This document shows positions 1 through 8,575 of a stretch of 64,000 nt of DNA, piece by piece (the stretch's first letter is position 1; each line of letters starts with the position of its first letter). The stretch spans positions 1 to 64,000 of the forward strand of contig NZ_RAHH01000010.1 of assembly GCF_003602095.1 (NCBI RefSeq). The letters run 5' to 3'. The stretch comes from Rahnella woolbedingensis. GTDB lineage: Bacteria; Pseudomonadota; Gammaproteobacteria; Enterobacterales; Enterobacteriaceae. The position numbers and the translations under genes were made by a program. A model generated the notes under the pieces. That model did not search any database. It was not told the DNA's origin and saw only the letters and a list, made by a program, of their open reading frames with translations.

Positions 1-31
1 AAGGGTCCATGTTGAGCATGAACCCTTTTTA
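1..31. terminator. Hairpin terminator at window edge
   Basis: Eleven-base arms (one mismatch) at 1-11 and 17-27 form a hairpin followed by a short T run. It resembles an intrinsic terminator and probably closes a gene lying outside the window, or ends transcription in both directions before fldA. Confidence 0.6.
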
Positions 32-517
32 CACGAGCCACCGGATCGGTCAACTGATCCTTAAACGATCGGCATTACCCTGATGGTAATATTTTTCAAA
101 AACTGCACGATATGCCTCTCTCGAAACAGAACTGTTTCTGGTCTGAGGATTGACGGGGATGCGGAGAATCAAGACAGGTAACCAGCAGGCTTACGCCCCG
201 GGACATGTTTGAACACCTCTCCGGGCATCGATTTCTTTATTATGATGAGATTGCTCTCGAATCATCTATCGGCTGGACGTGCATAAACTTAAGGAAGGAG
301 CAGAGTTATTTCTTAACTTTGCTAATTACCCTGAGAAACGTTGAGGTTAATTAGCACACGATGGCGATAACACTTTAAAAAATAGCCCGATAAACTTATT
401 CCCCAGTTAAGAAGGCGAGCAGAAACATATTCTCCGCCTCGCGAGTTTGGTATCATCTTCGCTATTATTGCCTGCAATGCAGGGCACTTCATTTAGAACA
501 AGAGGTTAGGTAATCTT
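32..517. other. Long upstream region of fldA, no convincing gene
   Basis: This stretch carries no recognised gene. A 49-codon ATG reading frame (about 205-354, + strand) is present but resembles nothing I know and lacks a good ribosome binding site. An inverted repeat with 12-base arms and one mismatch (320-331 and 345-356, centred on TTAATTAG/CTAATTA) is the strongest structure. The fldA promoter must lie in the 3' part. E. coli has ybfE directly upstream of fldA; I find no ybfE here. Confidence 0.5.
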
Positions 518-1045
518 ATGGCCGTTGTAGGTATCTTCTTTGGATCCGATACAGGTAACACCGAAAACATCGCAAAAATGATCCAGAAACAACTGGGTAA
601 AGATGTTGCTGAGGTGCATGACATTGCGAAGAGCAGCAAAGAGGATCTGGAAAAATTCGATATTTTGCTGATCGGAATTCCAACCTGGTATTACGGTGAA
701 GCGCAGTGTGACTGGGACGACTTTTTCCCGTCGCTCGAAGAGATAGATTTCGAAGGTAAGCTGGTAGCCCTGTTTGGCTGCGGCGATCAGGAAGACTATG
801 CCGAGTATTTCTGCGATGCGCTGGGTACCGTGCGCGATATCATTGAGCCACGCGGCGCTGTGATTGTCGGTCACTGGCCAACAGAAGGTTATCATTTCGA
901 AGCCTCTAAAGGCCTGGCTGATGATAAGCACTTCATCGGACTGGCAATTGACGAAGACCGTCAGCCGGAACTGACTGCTGAACGTGTTGATGCGTGGGTG
1001 AAACAGATCACAGAAGAACTCAGCCTTTCAGAAATTATTGGCTAA
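518..1045 (+). CDS. fldA: Flavodoxin 1 (FldA)
   Basis: Small FMN-binding electron carrier that delivers electrons from flavodoxin reductase to radical SAM enzymes (biotin synthase, MiaB, LipA, IspG/IspH) and to methionine synthase. The 175 residues match the family length. The FMN phosphate loop SDTGNT lies at residues 10-15, Trp57 lies in the 50s loop and Tyr94 in the 90s loop, which stack on the flavin in long-chain flavodoxins. The start is preceded by AGG-rich sequence 7 nt upstream. It lies directly before fur as in E. coli. Two client enzymes, MiaB and LipA, are also encoded in this window. Confidence 0.97.
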   Translation: MAVVGIFFGSDTGNTENIAKMIQKQLGKDVAEVHDIAKSSKEDLEKFDILLIGIPTWYYGEAQCDWDDFFPSLEEIDFEGKLVALFGCGDQEDYAEYFCDALGTVRDIIEPRGAVIVGHWPTEGYHFEASKGLADDKHFIGLAIDEDRQPELTAERVDAWVKQITEELSLSEIIG

Positions 1046-1053
1046 AAACCCTG

Positions 1054-1090
1054 TTGGCCCTGAGGATTTATTCTACAATTGAAGGGCCAA
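1054..1090. terminator. Inverted repeat after fldA
   Basis: Perfect eight-base arms TTGGCCCT (1054-1061) and AGGGCCAA (1083-1090) enclose a 21-nt loop just after the fldA stop. There is no T run, so it may be an attenuator or an mRNA 3'-end stabiliser rather than a strong terminator. Confidence 0.4.
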
Positions 1091-1248
1091 ACTATTACTG
1101 AAATTAACAATTTAACCGCTACAAAATTGTAACTTTCGGTCGTATCAAGGTACACTGAGTTCATCTGTTTTTTCTATCGATCAAGTCGTTGCATTATTAA
1201 TGTGACAGATAATATGTGATCTTTATTAACAGGCTGTCGTTTACGAGA

Positions 1249-1341
1249 ATGGGCACACTTCCCTTAAACAAAGAACAGCAAACGAACAATTTTGTGCCGC
1301 CGATGCCACAGGCTGCATGCCTCAACTTGATTAGCACATAG
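1249..1341 (+). CDS. Candidate uof-like leader peptide upstream of fur
   Basis: A 30-codon ATG reading frame ends at a TAG 18 nt before the fur start. In E. coli a 28-codon ORF, uof, lies directly before fur; its translation is coupled to fur, and the sRNA RyhB represses fur through uof. The size and position fit that role. The ribosome binding site is weak and I cannot compare the peptide with E. coli Uof from memory, so homology is unproven. The fur Shine-Dalgarno (AGGA about 10 nt before ATG) is also poor, which suits translational coupling. Confidence 0.35.
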   Translation: MGTLPLNKEQQTNNFVPPMPQAACLNLIST

Positions 1342-1359
1342 TAACAGGACTGAATCCGC

Positions 1360-1815
1360 ATGACTGACAACAACACCGCACTGAAGAAAGCCGGCTTAAA
1401 AGTCACGCTTCCGCGCCTCAAAATCCTGGAAGTGCTGCAAGCGCCGGAAGGTCATCACGTTAGTGCGGAAGATCTTTACAAGCAACTGATTGATATGGGC
1501 GAAGAAATTGGTCTGGCCACGGTTTACCGTGTTCTTAACCAGTTTGATGATGCCGGTATTGTCACCCGTCATAACTTCGAAGGCGGCAAATCCGTATTCG
1601 AACTGACTCAGCAACATCACCACGATCACCTGATCTGCCTGGATTGCGGTCGTGTGATTGAATTCCGTGACGAATATATCGAAGGTCGTCAGCGTGAGAT
1701 TGCTAAAAAACACGGCATCAAACTGACCAACCACAGTCTGTATCTGTACGGTCACTGTGAAGCAGGCGACTGCCGTGAAGATGAATCTCTGCACAACGAC
1801 AAACCTGCGCACTAA
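1360..1815 (+). CDS. fur: Ferric uptake regulator Fur
   Basis: Fe(II)-dependent homodimeric repressor of iron uptake genes. The 151 residues give an N-terminal winged helix (about 1-82) and a C-terminal dimerisation/metal domain. Metal-site features are visible: the HHHDH cluster at 86-90, CLDC with Cys93 and Cys96, and Cys133/Cys138 near the C-terminus. Length is close to E. coli Fur (148). It sits downstream of fldA, with a hairpin terminator after it. A clear Fur box occurs further along at 55116-55130, giving a likely target in the same window. Confidence 0.97.
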   Translation: MTDNNTALKKAGLKVTLPRLKILEVLQAPEGHHVSAEDLYKQLIDMGEEIGLATVYRVLNQFDDAGIVTRHNFEGGKSVFELTQQHHHDHLICLDCGRVIEFRDEYIEGRQREIAKKHGIKLTNHSLYLYGHCEAGDCREDESLHNDKPAH

Positions 1816-1870
1816 TCTGCCGGTTTTTGTTGTCGCAAGGGATCTGAATGACAAGTTATCTGAATAAACT

Positions 1871-1893
1871 AACCGCTGAAAAGCGGTTTTTTT
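1871..1893 (+). terminator. Intrinsic terminator after fur
   Basis: Stem AACCGCT/AGCGGTT (1871-1877, 1882-1888) with a GAAA loop, followed by a T run to 1893. It is a good rho-independent terminator on the + strand. Confidence 0.85.
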
Positions 1894-1936
1894 ATGCCTG
1901 CGGTTCGGGATAAGAAGCTGATGTAGCTAAAACGTC

Positions 1937-1958
1937 AAAACCCCGGCAAGCCGGGGTT
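1937..1958 (-). terminator. Terminator of the chiP-chiQ operon
   Basis: Nine-base arms AACCCCGGC (1939-1947) and GCCGGGGTT (1950-1958) with a 2-nt loop. On the minus strand it is followed by TTTTG. It lies just past the chiQ stop. Confidence 0.75.
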
Positions 1959-1992
1959 GTGTTCTCAATGATGTTTTGCCCACACTCTGCGA

Positions 1993-2340
1993 TTAGTGAG
2001 CGGGTGCTGGCGCGTTACTGGATTTGATTTCCTGCCAGATTTTGCCGCAATCCGCCGCATACGCCTGACCATCACCGGTTTTACTCGCCGTCAGACAGCG
2101 CTGATAATCCACCACGCGTACCGTTTCCTGATCGGCAAATTTCTGGTGGGCTTTTTCCTGTTTCAGCTTGTCCAGCAACACCTGACAGGTCGCCAGTTTG
2201 TCCGGATTACCTTCCGACGCATTAATACACGCTCTGTAGTCTTCACGCGTTTTGGAAATCTGTGCCTGATCGCCGGTTGGCGCGCAGCCTGCCAGCAGAA
2301 CAGCTGATACCACAATCATCAGTAATTTATTCATCGACAT
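1993..2340 (-). CDS. chiQ: ChiQ/YbfN-type lipoprotein
   Basis: Small lipoprotein of unknown mechanism, co-transcribed with chitoporin in enterobacteria. The signal peptide ends in lipobox LLAGC, after which the mature chain is hydrophilic and ends in an Ala/Pro-rich tail. A longer frame begins 30 nt earlier, but the ATG at 2340 has GAGG five bases upstream and gives a normal signal peptide, so I chose it (115 residues). It starts 7 nt after the chiP stop, so the two are almost certainly one operon. E. coli ybfN occupies the same place. Confidence 0.85.
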   Translation of the reverse strand: MSMNKLLMIVVSAVLLAGCAPTGDQAQISKTREDYRACINASEGNPDKLATCQVLLDKLKQEKAHQKFADQETVRVVDYQRCLTASKTGDGQAYAADCGKIWQEIKSSNAPAPAH

Positions 2341-2347
2341 AACGACC

Positions 2348-3811
2348 TCAGAAAATAGTGAATGGAGCAATAACGATGAATTTCACGTCTTTTTCATCCT
2401 GGAATATGTTGCCGTAACCCCCGCCCCAGCTCGGAATATCCGAATGGTTGTCGTATTGGGTGTAATGCAGTTTGAACAGCGTACCTTTCGCGCGGCCTTC
2501 CTGAATGGTGTAAAGCGCATCCAGACTCCAGGCGCTCTCTTTCAGACGCTGGCTTTGATCATAGGCGGCGTTAGTGCTCGGTTTGGCGTCCCACGCATAA
2601 ACGTAAGACCCCCCGACGGCGAGACCCGGCAGATCCCATTTCGCCAGATCATAAAGTACACCGGCATACACTGCTTTTTCGCCGTTGGCGTTGAAGTCCG
2701 AACGGTTATCCCACCATACGTCCAGACGACCGTTTGAAGAGGAATACGTCGGCGTCATACGTTGCAGGAAGTAGCCCTGATTACCTTCCGCTTTGACCAT
2801 CGTGCCTTCCAGGCGCCAGTTAAACTGCCCCGTGGTGTAGCCGAAAGTCAGCGCCTGCAACCAGGCCAGTCCGTCGTACAAGCTGTTCGGATCGTTCTTG
2901 TCGCTGATGCGGTCTTCCGCACCATAGAACTGGTAACTGGTGGTCAGCGGATTGCCCATCAGATCGATTTTGTACGACGCTTTGGCAAAGTACTGATCGA
3001 CATAACTTTCAGCCTGACCAAAAGCACCTTCCAGTACGAAATCATTTTTGAAGTCGTATTTCGCACCGAGAGAATGGATATACGAAACACCGGTTTTTTT
3101 ATCGTTCTGGCGGAAATCATCCATTTCCAGATGCCATGGAGATTTATATTCGTCAGCCCACATGTAGGAGAAACTCAGTTCGCCCGGATCACCGAAATCA
3201 TGCTTGTAGCCCGCTTCCGCACCGCGGTAAGTCCCCGGCATGAAACTCCAGTGTGGTGCAATCAGCGTCTGACCGGTTGGCTGAATGTAACCGGCATGTC
3301 CCCAGAATCCGCCGTATTTAAATTTACCGGCAGCTTTATACAGGCTGACCCCGCCTTTATCGCCCGAATAATCTTCGTCGTAAGCGTGGTTTTTAGAGGA
3401 GAACGCGATTTCGTTTGGATGGCCGCTGTCGCTGGCTTCGGCTAATTCAATGGCAGTAAATGCAGCGACGTCGATCCCGAACATATCCCAGGCATAGCCG
3501 GAGGAGAAATCGAGATTCAGGTTAGCGGTGGAATGCGAAAGGTTGGTGGCGTACTTGTCGTAATCGGGATTGTTCACCGTGACTTTTGAGCCATCAGGGC
3601 GAGTTTCTTCTTTGGTTTTGTTGAGGTCTTTGCGGTCACGTTCACGCTGCCAGTAATACACGCCGCCGGTCAGCGTCGAATCGTCAATAAAGCCTGCCGC
3701 CTTGGCGTCTTCTGAAAACATCATTCCGCCACCCAATAAGGTGCCGGCAAGAGAATAAAGTGCAGGTTTCAGGTAAGCCGATCCCCTGCCCCTGTTAAGG
3801 TGCTTGTGCAT
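2348..3811 (-). CDS. chiP: Chitoporin, OprD-family outer membrane channel
   Basis: Outer membrane channel for chitooligosaccharides. The 487-residue precursor has a long signal peptide (about 39 residues, cleavage near AKA-A), then a beta-barrel-like sequence rich in alternating aromatic and polar residues ending in aromatic Phe, as in OprD-family porins. It is slightly longer than E. coli ChiP (YbfM, 468). The Shine-Dalgarno GAGG is part of a 10-nt block complementary to the sRNA ChiX (see the regulatory entry), and a NagC-like operator lies about 100 bp upstream. Together with nagE/nagBACD it forms the chitin-derived sugar uptake block. Confidence 0.93.
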   Translation of the reverse strand: MHKHLNRGRGSAYLKPALYSLAGTLLGGGMMFSEDAKAAGFIDDSTLTGGVYYWQRERDRKDLNKTKEETRPDGSKVTVNNPDYDKYATNLSHSTANLNLDFSSGYAWDMFGIDVAAFTAIELAEASDSGHPNEIAFSSKNHAYDEDYSGDKGGVSLYKAAGKFKYGGFWGHAGYIQPTGQTLIAPHWSFMPGTYRGAEAGYKHDFGDPGELSFSYMWADEYKSPWHLEMDDFRQNDKKTGVSYIHSLGAKYDFKNDFVLEGAFGQAESYVDQYFAKASYKIDLMGNPLTTSYQFYGAEDRISDKNDPNSLYDGLAWLQALTFGYTTGQFNWRLEGTMVKAEGNQGYFLQRMTPTYSSSNGRLDVWWDNRSDFNANGEKAVYAGVLYDLAKWDLPGLAVGGSYVYAWDAKPSTNAAYDQSQRLKESAWSLDALYTIQEGRAKGTLFKLHYTQYDNHSDIPSWGGGYGNIFQDEKDVKFIVIAPFTIF

Positions 3812-3812
3812 A

Positions 3813-3831
3813 GAAATTCCTCATTTTTGAC
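3813..3831 (-). promoter_or_regulatory. Predicted ChiX sRNA pairing site on the chiP leader
   Basis: The chiP mRNA reads GTCAAA, a three-base bulge, then GAGGAATTTC just before the start codon. E. coli ChiX (MicM) carries GAAAUUCCUC followed by UUUGAC, recalled from established knowledge, so the two segments pair perfectly and would bury the Shine-Dalgarno. This matches the known ChiX control of chiP. The chiX gene itself is not in the window. Confidence 0.7.
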
Positions 3832-3909
3832 TAAAAAATACGAACAAAACCCAAACGGGTATTAAAAACGGCCGCCAAAGGCGTAACCGGTTAAATCAAC
3901 ACCAAGAGT

Positions 3910-3930
3910 ATTTTTCGCGACGCGAATTAT
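3910..3930. promoter_or_regulatory. Probable NagC operator upstream of chiP
   Basis: A perfect 13-base core palindrome TTCGCG-A-CGCGAA (3914-3926) with A/T flanks (AT at 3910-3911 and 3929-3930) fits the NagC site pattern. It lies about 100 bp upstream of chiP on the minus strand. NagC is known to repress chiP in E. coli, and nagC is encoded at 10687. Confidence 0.65.
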
Positions 3931-3931
3931 C

Positions 3932-4172
3932 AATGGGTAATTACTCATTGATCGCCGAAGTATGACAAAGTGCACATAAAGATGAAAAAATGTAACAAAA
4001 GTCTATAGAAATAGATTAGGCAGAGGAGTAATAAAAATAAATAACAAAATCAGTAAAATGACGTTTTCCGGCTTCTATTTAAACGTTTCAGCACACAAAA
4101 AACAGGGTTTAAAAGCAAACATTAAAAACACATTAATTCGCGATGAAAAACATAATTGGCAAATGTCAGGCA
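3932..4172. other. A/T-rich chiP upstream region
   Basis: The rest of the 440-nt chiP-glnS gap is A/T-rich with no reading frame of note. It should hold the chiP promoter and possibly a CRP site, but I do not see a convincing one. Confidence 0.4.
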
Positions 4173-4200
4173 TAAAAAAACGCAGCCGGAGCTGCGTTTA
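4173..4200 (-). terminator. Terminator of glnS
   Basis: Stem CGCAGC/GCTGCG extended by A-T pairs (4178-4199) followed on the minus strand by a run of T. It lies about 50 nt past the glnS stop. Confidence 0.85.
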
Positions 4201-4251
4201 ATGTTAAGCCGTTCTAAAACAAGTCGATCAGAACCCGCCGTTCAGAGGCAA

Positions 4252-5922
4252 TTACGCGACGGGCTTGCTTTCCCAGGTATCACGCAGGCCAACGGTACGG
4301 TTGAACACCAGATTATCGGCGCTTGAGTAGCGACTGTCGGCGCAGAAGTAACCTTCACGCTCGAACTGCAGGCTGATTTCAGCCTGAGCGGCCACCAGAG
4401 AAGGCTCAACAAAACCGTGAGCAATCACCAGCGATTCCGGGTTGATCGTGGTCAGGAAGTCTTCTGCCTGGCCAGGATTGGCAACGCTGAACAGACGGTC
4501 ATACAGACGAAATTCCGCCGGTTTACCTTCAGACGCAGAAACCCAGTGGATCACACCTTTCACCTTGCGGCCATCGGCAGGATCTTTGCTCAGTGTTTCG
4601 ATATCGTAAGAACAGAAGATGGTGGTGATATTACCTTCTGCATCTTTCTCAATACGTTCCGCTTTGATCACATACGCATTGCGCAGGCGAACTTCTTTGC
4701 CCAGCACCAGACGTTTGTACTGTTTGTTGGCTTCTTCGCGGAAATCGGCCTGATCGATATAGATTTCGCGGGTGAACGGCACTTCGCGGGTGCCCATTTC
4801 CGGTTTGCTCGGATGGTTTGGCATTTTCACCCTCTGCACGTCTTCACCGGTAAAGTTTTCAATGATCACTTTAACCGGATTGATAACAGCCATGGCGCGC
4901 GGTGCGTTTTCGTTCAGGTCATCACGGATACAGGATTCCAGCGCCATCATTTCGACGTTGTTATCTTGTTTCGTTACGCCGATACGACGGCAGAATTCAC
5001 GGATAGACGCGGCAGTGTAACCACGGCGACGCAGACCGGAAACGGTCGGCATACGCGGATCATCCCAGCCTTCAACGATATTATCCGTCACCAGCAGGTT
5101 CAGCTTACGCTTGGACATGATGGAATATTCGAGATTCAGACGGGAGAACTCGTACTGGCGCGGATGGCATGGAATGGTGATGTTATCCAGCACCCAGTCG
5201 TACAGACGGCGGTTGTCCTGGAACTCCAGCGTACACAGTGAATGTGTGATCCCTTCCAGCGCATCGGAAATGCAGTGGGTGAAATCGTACATCGGATAGA
5301 TGCACCACTTAGTGCCGGTCTGATGGTGTTCTGCAAACTTGATACGATAAATCACCGGATCACGCATCACGAAGAATGGTGAAGCCATATCGATTTTTGC
5401 ACGCAGACACGCAGCGCCTTCGGCAAATTCACCGTTACGCATTTTTTCGAACAGCGCGATGTTCTCTTCTACGCTGCGATCGCGGAACGGGCTGTTTTTA
5501 CCCGGCGATGTCAGGGAACCACGGTATTCGCGGATCTGGTCCGGAGACAGTTCATCAACATAAGCCAGACCTTTATTGATCAGTTCCAGCGCGTAGGCGT
5601 GCAGCTGATCAAAATAATCCGAAGAGTAATGAATATCACCACTCCAGTCGAAACCTAACCATTGCACGTCGTGTTTGATTGAATCAACGAATTCAATATC
5701 TTCTTTTGCCGGGTTGGTATCGTCAAAACGCAGGTTGCACTGTCCCTGATAGTCTTGCGCGATGCCAAAATTCAGGCAGATAGATTTCGCATGACCAATA
5801 TGCAGATAGCCATTAGGCTCGGGCGGGAAACGGGTATGAACGGTATTGTGTTTCCCGGTCGCCAGATCTTCATCAATAATCTGACGGATAAAATTTGTTG
5901 GGCGGGCTTCTGCCTCACTCAT
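4252..5922 (-). CDS. glnS: Glutamine--tRNA ligase
   Basis: Class I aminoacyl-tRNA synthetase that charges tRNA-Gln; three tRNA-Gln genes lie in this window. The 556 residues match the E. coli enzyme (554). The nucleotide-binding HIGH motif is at 41-44 within [15 protein letters not shown], and the KMSKS-equivalent IMSKR is at 268-272. The C-terminal half is the two-barrel anticodon-binding region. It lies downstream of nagE on the same strand, separated from it by a strong terminator, as in E. coli. Confidence 0.98.
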   Translation of the reverse strand: MSEAEARPTNFIRQIIDEDLATGKHNTVHTRFPPEPNGYLHIGHAKSICLNFGIAQDYQGQCNLRFDDTNPAKEDIEFVDSIKHDVQWLGFDWSGDIHYSSDYFDQLHAYALELINKGLAYVDELSPDQIREYRGSLTSPGKNSPFRDRSVEENIALFEKMRNGEFAEGAACLRAKIDMASPFFVMRDPVIYRIKFAEHHQTGTKWCIYPMYDFTHCISDALEGITHSLCTLEFQDNRRLYDWVLDNITIPCHPRQYEFSRLNLEYSIMSKRKLNLLVTDNIVEGWDDPRMPTVSGLRRRGYTAASIREFCRRIGVTKQDNNVEMMALESCIRDDLNENAPRAMAVINPVKVIIENFTGEDVQRVKMPNHPSKPEMGTREVPFTREIYIDQADFREEANKQYKRLVLGKEVRLRNAYVIKAERIEKDAEGNITTIFCSYDIETLSKDPADGRKVKGVIHWVSASEGKPAEFRLYDRLFSVANPGQAEDFLTTINPESLVIAHGFVEPSLVAAQAEISLQFEREGYFCADSRYSSADNLVFNRTVGLRDTWESKPVA

Positions 5923-6047
5923 TGTGCAATTCCTCTACGCGACATTTGACTCTACGGATAACCGCTTATGTTCCAACAAGCCACGTAAGGAAACAACCGT
6001 TAGTTGCATAAAATCGTGGTTATCTGCATGACGTCTGCTTAGAAGCA

Positions 6048-6081
6048 ATAAAAAAGCGGGAAGAGATTGCTCTCTTCCCGC
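6048..6081 (-). terminator. Terminator of nagE
   Basis: Eleven-base perfect stem GCGGGAAGAGA/TCTCTTCCCGC (6056-6066, 6071-6081) with a 4-nt loop and a T run on the minus strand. It separates nagE from glnS. Confidence 0.9.
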
Positions 6082-6127
6082 GATTGGACTTTTTGCATTA
6101 CTTTCGACTGTTACTTAATCAGCAGAA

Positions 6128-8074
6128 TTATTTACTCTGGATTTCGAACAGTTTGGTCTGACCGGCAACTACAGAGCCGCTGGCCAGAGAAATCACACCG
6201 GTATAATCGTCGATGTTGCTGACCACAACCGGGCTTATCATTGAGCGCGCGTTGGCGTTCAGATAATCCAGATCCAGTTCCAGTACAGGCTGACCCGCGA
6301 CGACCGTTGCGCCTTCTTCGACCAGGCGGGTAAAGCCCTGACCGTTCAATGCAACCGTATCAATCCCCATATGTACCACGATTTCAGCGCCGGAAGTGGT
6401 TTCCAGGCAGAACGCATGGTTGGTATTGAAGATTTTCACCACAGTACCGGCCGCAGGAGAAACCACGGTTTTATCTGTCGGACGAATCGCCACGCCATCA
6501 CCGACGGCTTTGCTGGCAAATGCTTCATCTGGCACCTGATCCAGCGCAACAATGTCACCGGTAACCGGCGAAACCAGCGTTTCAACAACCGTTTTCACGC
6601 TGTTTGGCACAGCCTGAGGAGCCGCTTTAACCGCAGCAACGGGTGTAGCTACACCTGCAGGAACCGGACCACGAGCCATCACTTTCTTCATGGCATCAGC
6701 CAGAGATTCGGCTTTAGCACCGACGATAACCTGAATGCTTTGTTTGTTCAGACGAACGATACCTGATGCGCCCAGACGCTTACAGGCCGCGTCATCAACG
6801 GTGCCGGCATCTTTTACGTTCAGACGCAGACGGGTAATACAGGCATCAATCCCTTTGAAGTTATCAGACCCCCCCAGAGCACCAATGTAGCTCACAGCCA
6901 GCTGATTCAGACCTTCTTCAGTGTTGCTGTTCGCTTCTGGTTCACCGATATGGTCAACGTCGTCTTCACGACCTGGCGTTTTCAGGTTGAACATACGGAT
7001 AATGACGCTGAACAGAACGAAGTAGATGATGAAGAAAATCACACCCATCACCAGCAACATCCAGACGTTTTTACTTGCTGCCGGCAGGTTGTACATCAAC
7101 GCATAGTCGATGGCGCCCGCAGAGAAGGAGAAGCCTGCATGAATGCCCAGAGCAGTTGCGATGTACAGGCTGATCCCGGTCAGGATGGCGTGTACTAAGT
7201 AAAGCAACGGAGCAAGGAACATGAACAGGAATTCTAACGGTTCAGTAACACCGGTCAGGAATGCCGTCACCGCCACTGATACCAGCATACCGCCAACCAG
7301 CGAACGACGTTCTTTCGGTGCCGCGAAGTACATTGCACATGCTGCGCCTGGCAGACCGAACATCATGATTGGGAAGAAGCCGGACATGAACATCCCTGCA
7401 GTGCCGTCACCCGCGTAGAAGCGGTTGATGTCACCGTGGAATACAGTCCCTGCAGCGTTGGTGAAGTCACCAATCTGGAACCATGCAATGGTGTTCAGAA
7501 CCTGATGCAGACCGGTTGGGATCAGCAAACGGTTTACGAAACCAAAGATACCTGCACCGAATGCGCCAGCACCTACGATCCACTCCCCGCCCGCACGGAT
7601 TGCATCCTGCACCGGAGGCCAGACGTAACCGAAGATAGCGGCCAGAATCAGACAGAAGAAGCCCGTTGCGATAGGAACAAAGCGTTTCCCACCGAAGAAG
7701 CTCAGGAAGTCAGGCAGTTTGATATCAGACCAGCGGTTGTAAACCATACCGCCCACCAGACCGGTAATAATACCGGCCAGCACGCCCATGTTTACCGCCG
7801 GGTTGATGGTGACCATCGCTTTAGTCAGGATGAAGTAACCAATACCGCCCGCTAAAGCTGCTGCACCCGCGTTGTCTTTAGACCAGCTGGATGCCACACC
7901 GATAGCAAAAATTAATGCGAGGTTATCGAAAATCCCGCCACCGGCTTGCGCGATGAAAGGCATATTAAGAAGATCAGGCTGACCGAAACGCAGCAATAAA
8001 GCAGCGACCGGTAGTACGGCTATCGGCAGCTGTAGCGCTCTGCCTAAACGCTGAAAGAATCCAAGAATATTCAC
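6128..8074 (-). CDS. nagE: PTS N-acetylglucosamine transporter subunit IICBA
   Basis: Inner membrane phosphotransferase permease that imports N-acetylglucosamine and releases it as GlcNAc-6-phosphate. The 648 residues equal E. coli NagE. EIIC occupies about 1-365 with hydrophobic spans, EIIB about 390-470 with the phospho-Cys412 in GIDACITR, and EIIA about 500-648 with His569 in VHMGIDT. An Ala/Pro/Val linker joins B and A. It is divergent from nagB, with NagC and CRP sites between them, which is the classic co-repressed arrangement. Confidence 0.97.
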   Translation of the reverse strand: MNILGFFQRLGRALQLPIAVLPVAALLLRFGQPDLLNMPFIAQAGGGIFDNLALIFAIGVASSWSKDNAGAAALAGGIGYFILTKAMVTINPAVNMGVLAGIITGLVGGMVYNRWSDIKLPDFLSFFGGKRFVPIATGFFCLILAAIFGYVWPPVQDAIRAGGEWIVGAGAFGAGIFGFVNRLLIPTGLHQVLNTIAWFQIGDFTNAAGTVFHGDINRFYAGDGTAGMFMSGFFPIMMFGLPGAACAMYFAAPKERRSLVGGMLVSVAVTAFLTGVTEPLEFLFMFLAPLLYLVHAILTGISLYIATALGIHAGFSFSAGAIDYALMYNLPAASKNVWMLLVMGVIFFIIYFVLFSVIIRMFNLKTPGREDDVDHIGEPEANSNTEEGLNQLAVSYIGALGGSDNFKGIDACITRLRLNVKDAGTVDDAACKRLGASGIVRLNKQSIQVIVGAKAESLADAMKKVMARGPVPAGVATPVAAVKAAPQAVPNSVKTVVETLVSPVTGDIVALDQVPDEAFASKAVGDGVAIRPTDKTVVSPAAGTVVKIFNTNHAFCLETTSGAEIVVHMGIDTVALNGQGFTRLVEEGATVVAGQPVLELDLDYLNANARSMISPVVVSNIDDYTGVISLASGSVVAGQTKLFEIQSK

Positions 8075-8200
8075 ATTTCCCCCTATCCGCCGTCAGGCGA
8101 ATCACCTAAGTAGTTTAATTAGTATGGTTACTACCTTTACATTTAACGTTCCGATTTAACCGACTGCACTTATAACTAACAGCAATGCGAGTGTAAAAAG

Positions 8201-8222
8201 ATTATTTCGTATCGCAAATTAA
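8201..8222. promoter_or_regulatory. NagC operator, nagE side
   Basis: ATTATTTCG-TAT-CGCAAATTAA fits the NagC consensus closely. Its centre is about 94 bp from a second weaker site at 8296-8315. In E. coli two operators with about this spacing let NagC form a repression loop across the divergent nagE-nagB promoters. Confidence 0.7.
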
Positions 8223-8234
8223 AACCTCTCTTTT

Positions 8235-8250
8235 TGTGAGAAATGTCACC
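8235..8250. promoter_or_regulatory. CRP site between nagE and nagB
   Basis: TGTGA-N6-TCACC is a strong CRP half-site pair and is itself nested in a longer inverted repeat (CCTC-TTTTTG ... CAAAAA-GAGG). It sits between the two NagC sites, as in E. coli, where CRP activates both operons. Confidence 0.75.
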
Positions 8251-8295
8251 AAAAAGAGGTCATAACATGCCATCAGACTGGTCAACACACAAAAC

Positions 8296-8315
8296 TTATT
8301 TTATCATTAAAAAAA
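8296..8315. promoter_or_regulatory. Weaker NagC operator candidate, nagB side
   Basis: TTATTTTATC followed by ATTAAAAAAA partly matches the NagC pattern (TTATTT ... AAATAA). The match is imperfect, but its centre lies about 94 bp from the stronger operator, which supports it. Confidence 0.45.
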
Positions 8316-8425
8316 TCTAGACGGCATTGTGCCAGTCATAAACCGCCGCGGTGGTTTACGCTTAACAAGACCGCCTTTGAACTGACGAACTTAGTTTTTA
8401 CTTTGACTACGTATATCCGCAGTCA

Positions 8426-8525
8426 TTGACGTTGCAGGAAGGCAGCAATCGAGTGAATCCCGATGAGCTTACACAGGTAAGTGAATCGGGTGAGCGAGAG
8501 CAGCCAACGCCCCTGCAAGGTCAAG
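8426..8525. repeat. Palindromic repeat element, copy 1 (nagB leader)
   Basis: About 100 bp with terminal inverted repeats (TTGACGTTGCAGG against CCTGCAAGGTCAA) and an inner hairpin around AGCTTACACAGGTAAGTG. The inner words GAGCTTAC, GTAAGTGA and GAGCAGCCAACGC recur at 9397-9498. The layout resembles abundant palindromic elements of Serratia, Yersinia and Pectobacterium; the assignment to a named family is from memory. It lies inside the nagB 5' leader. Confidence 0.75.
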
Positions 8526-8575
8526 GACAAAGGATATCAACAGTATATTCAATATTCTGAAACTAGAGGTACGTG

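Noticed and set aside
1197-1230. Fur-box or CRP-like sequence in the fur leader (GATAATATGTGATC)
   Set aside because: Only half of each consensus is met and the symmetry is poor.
2762-3445. 227-codon frame opposite chiP
   Set aside because: Antisense shadow of the porin gene with no homology that I can see.
4417-5241. Long plus-strand frames opposite glnS
   Set aside because: Shadow of the glnS codon pattern; no ribosome binding site or recognisable protein.
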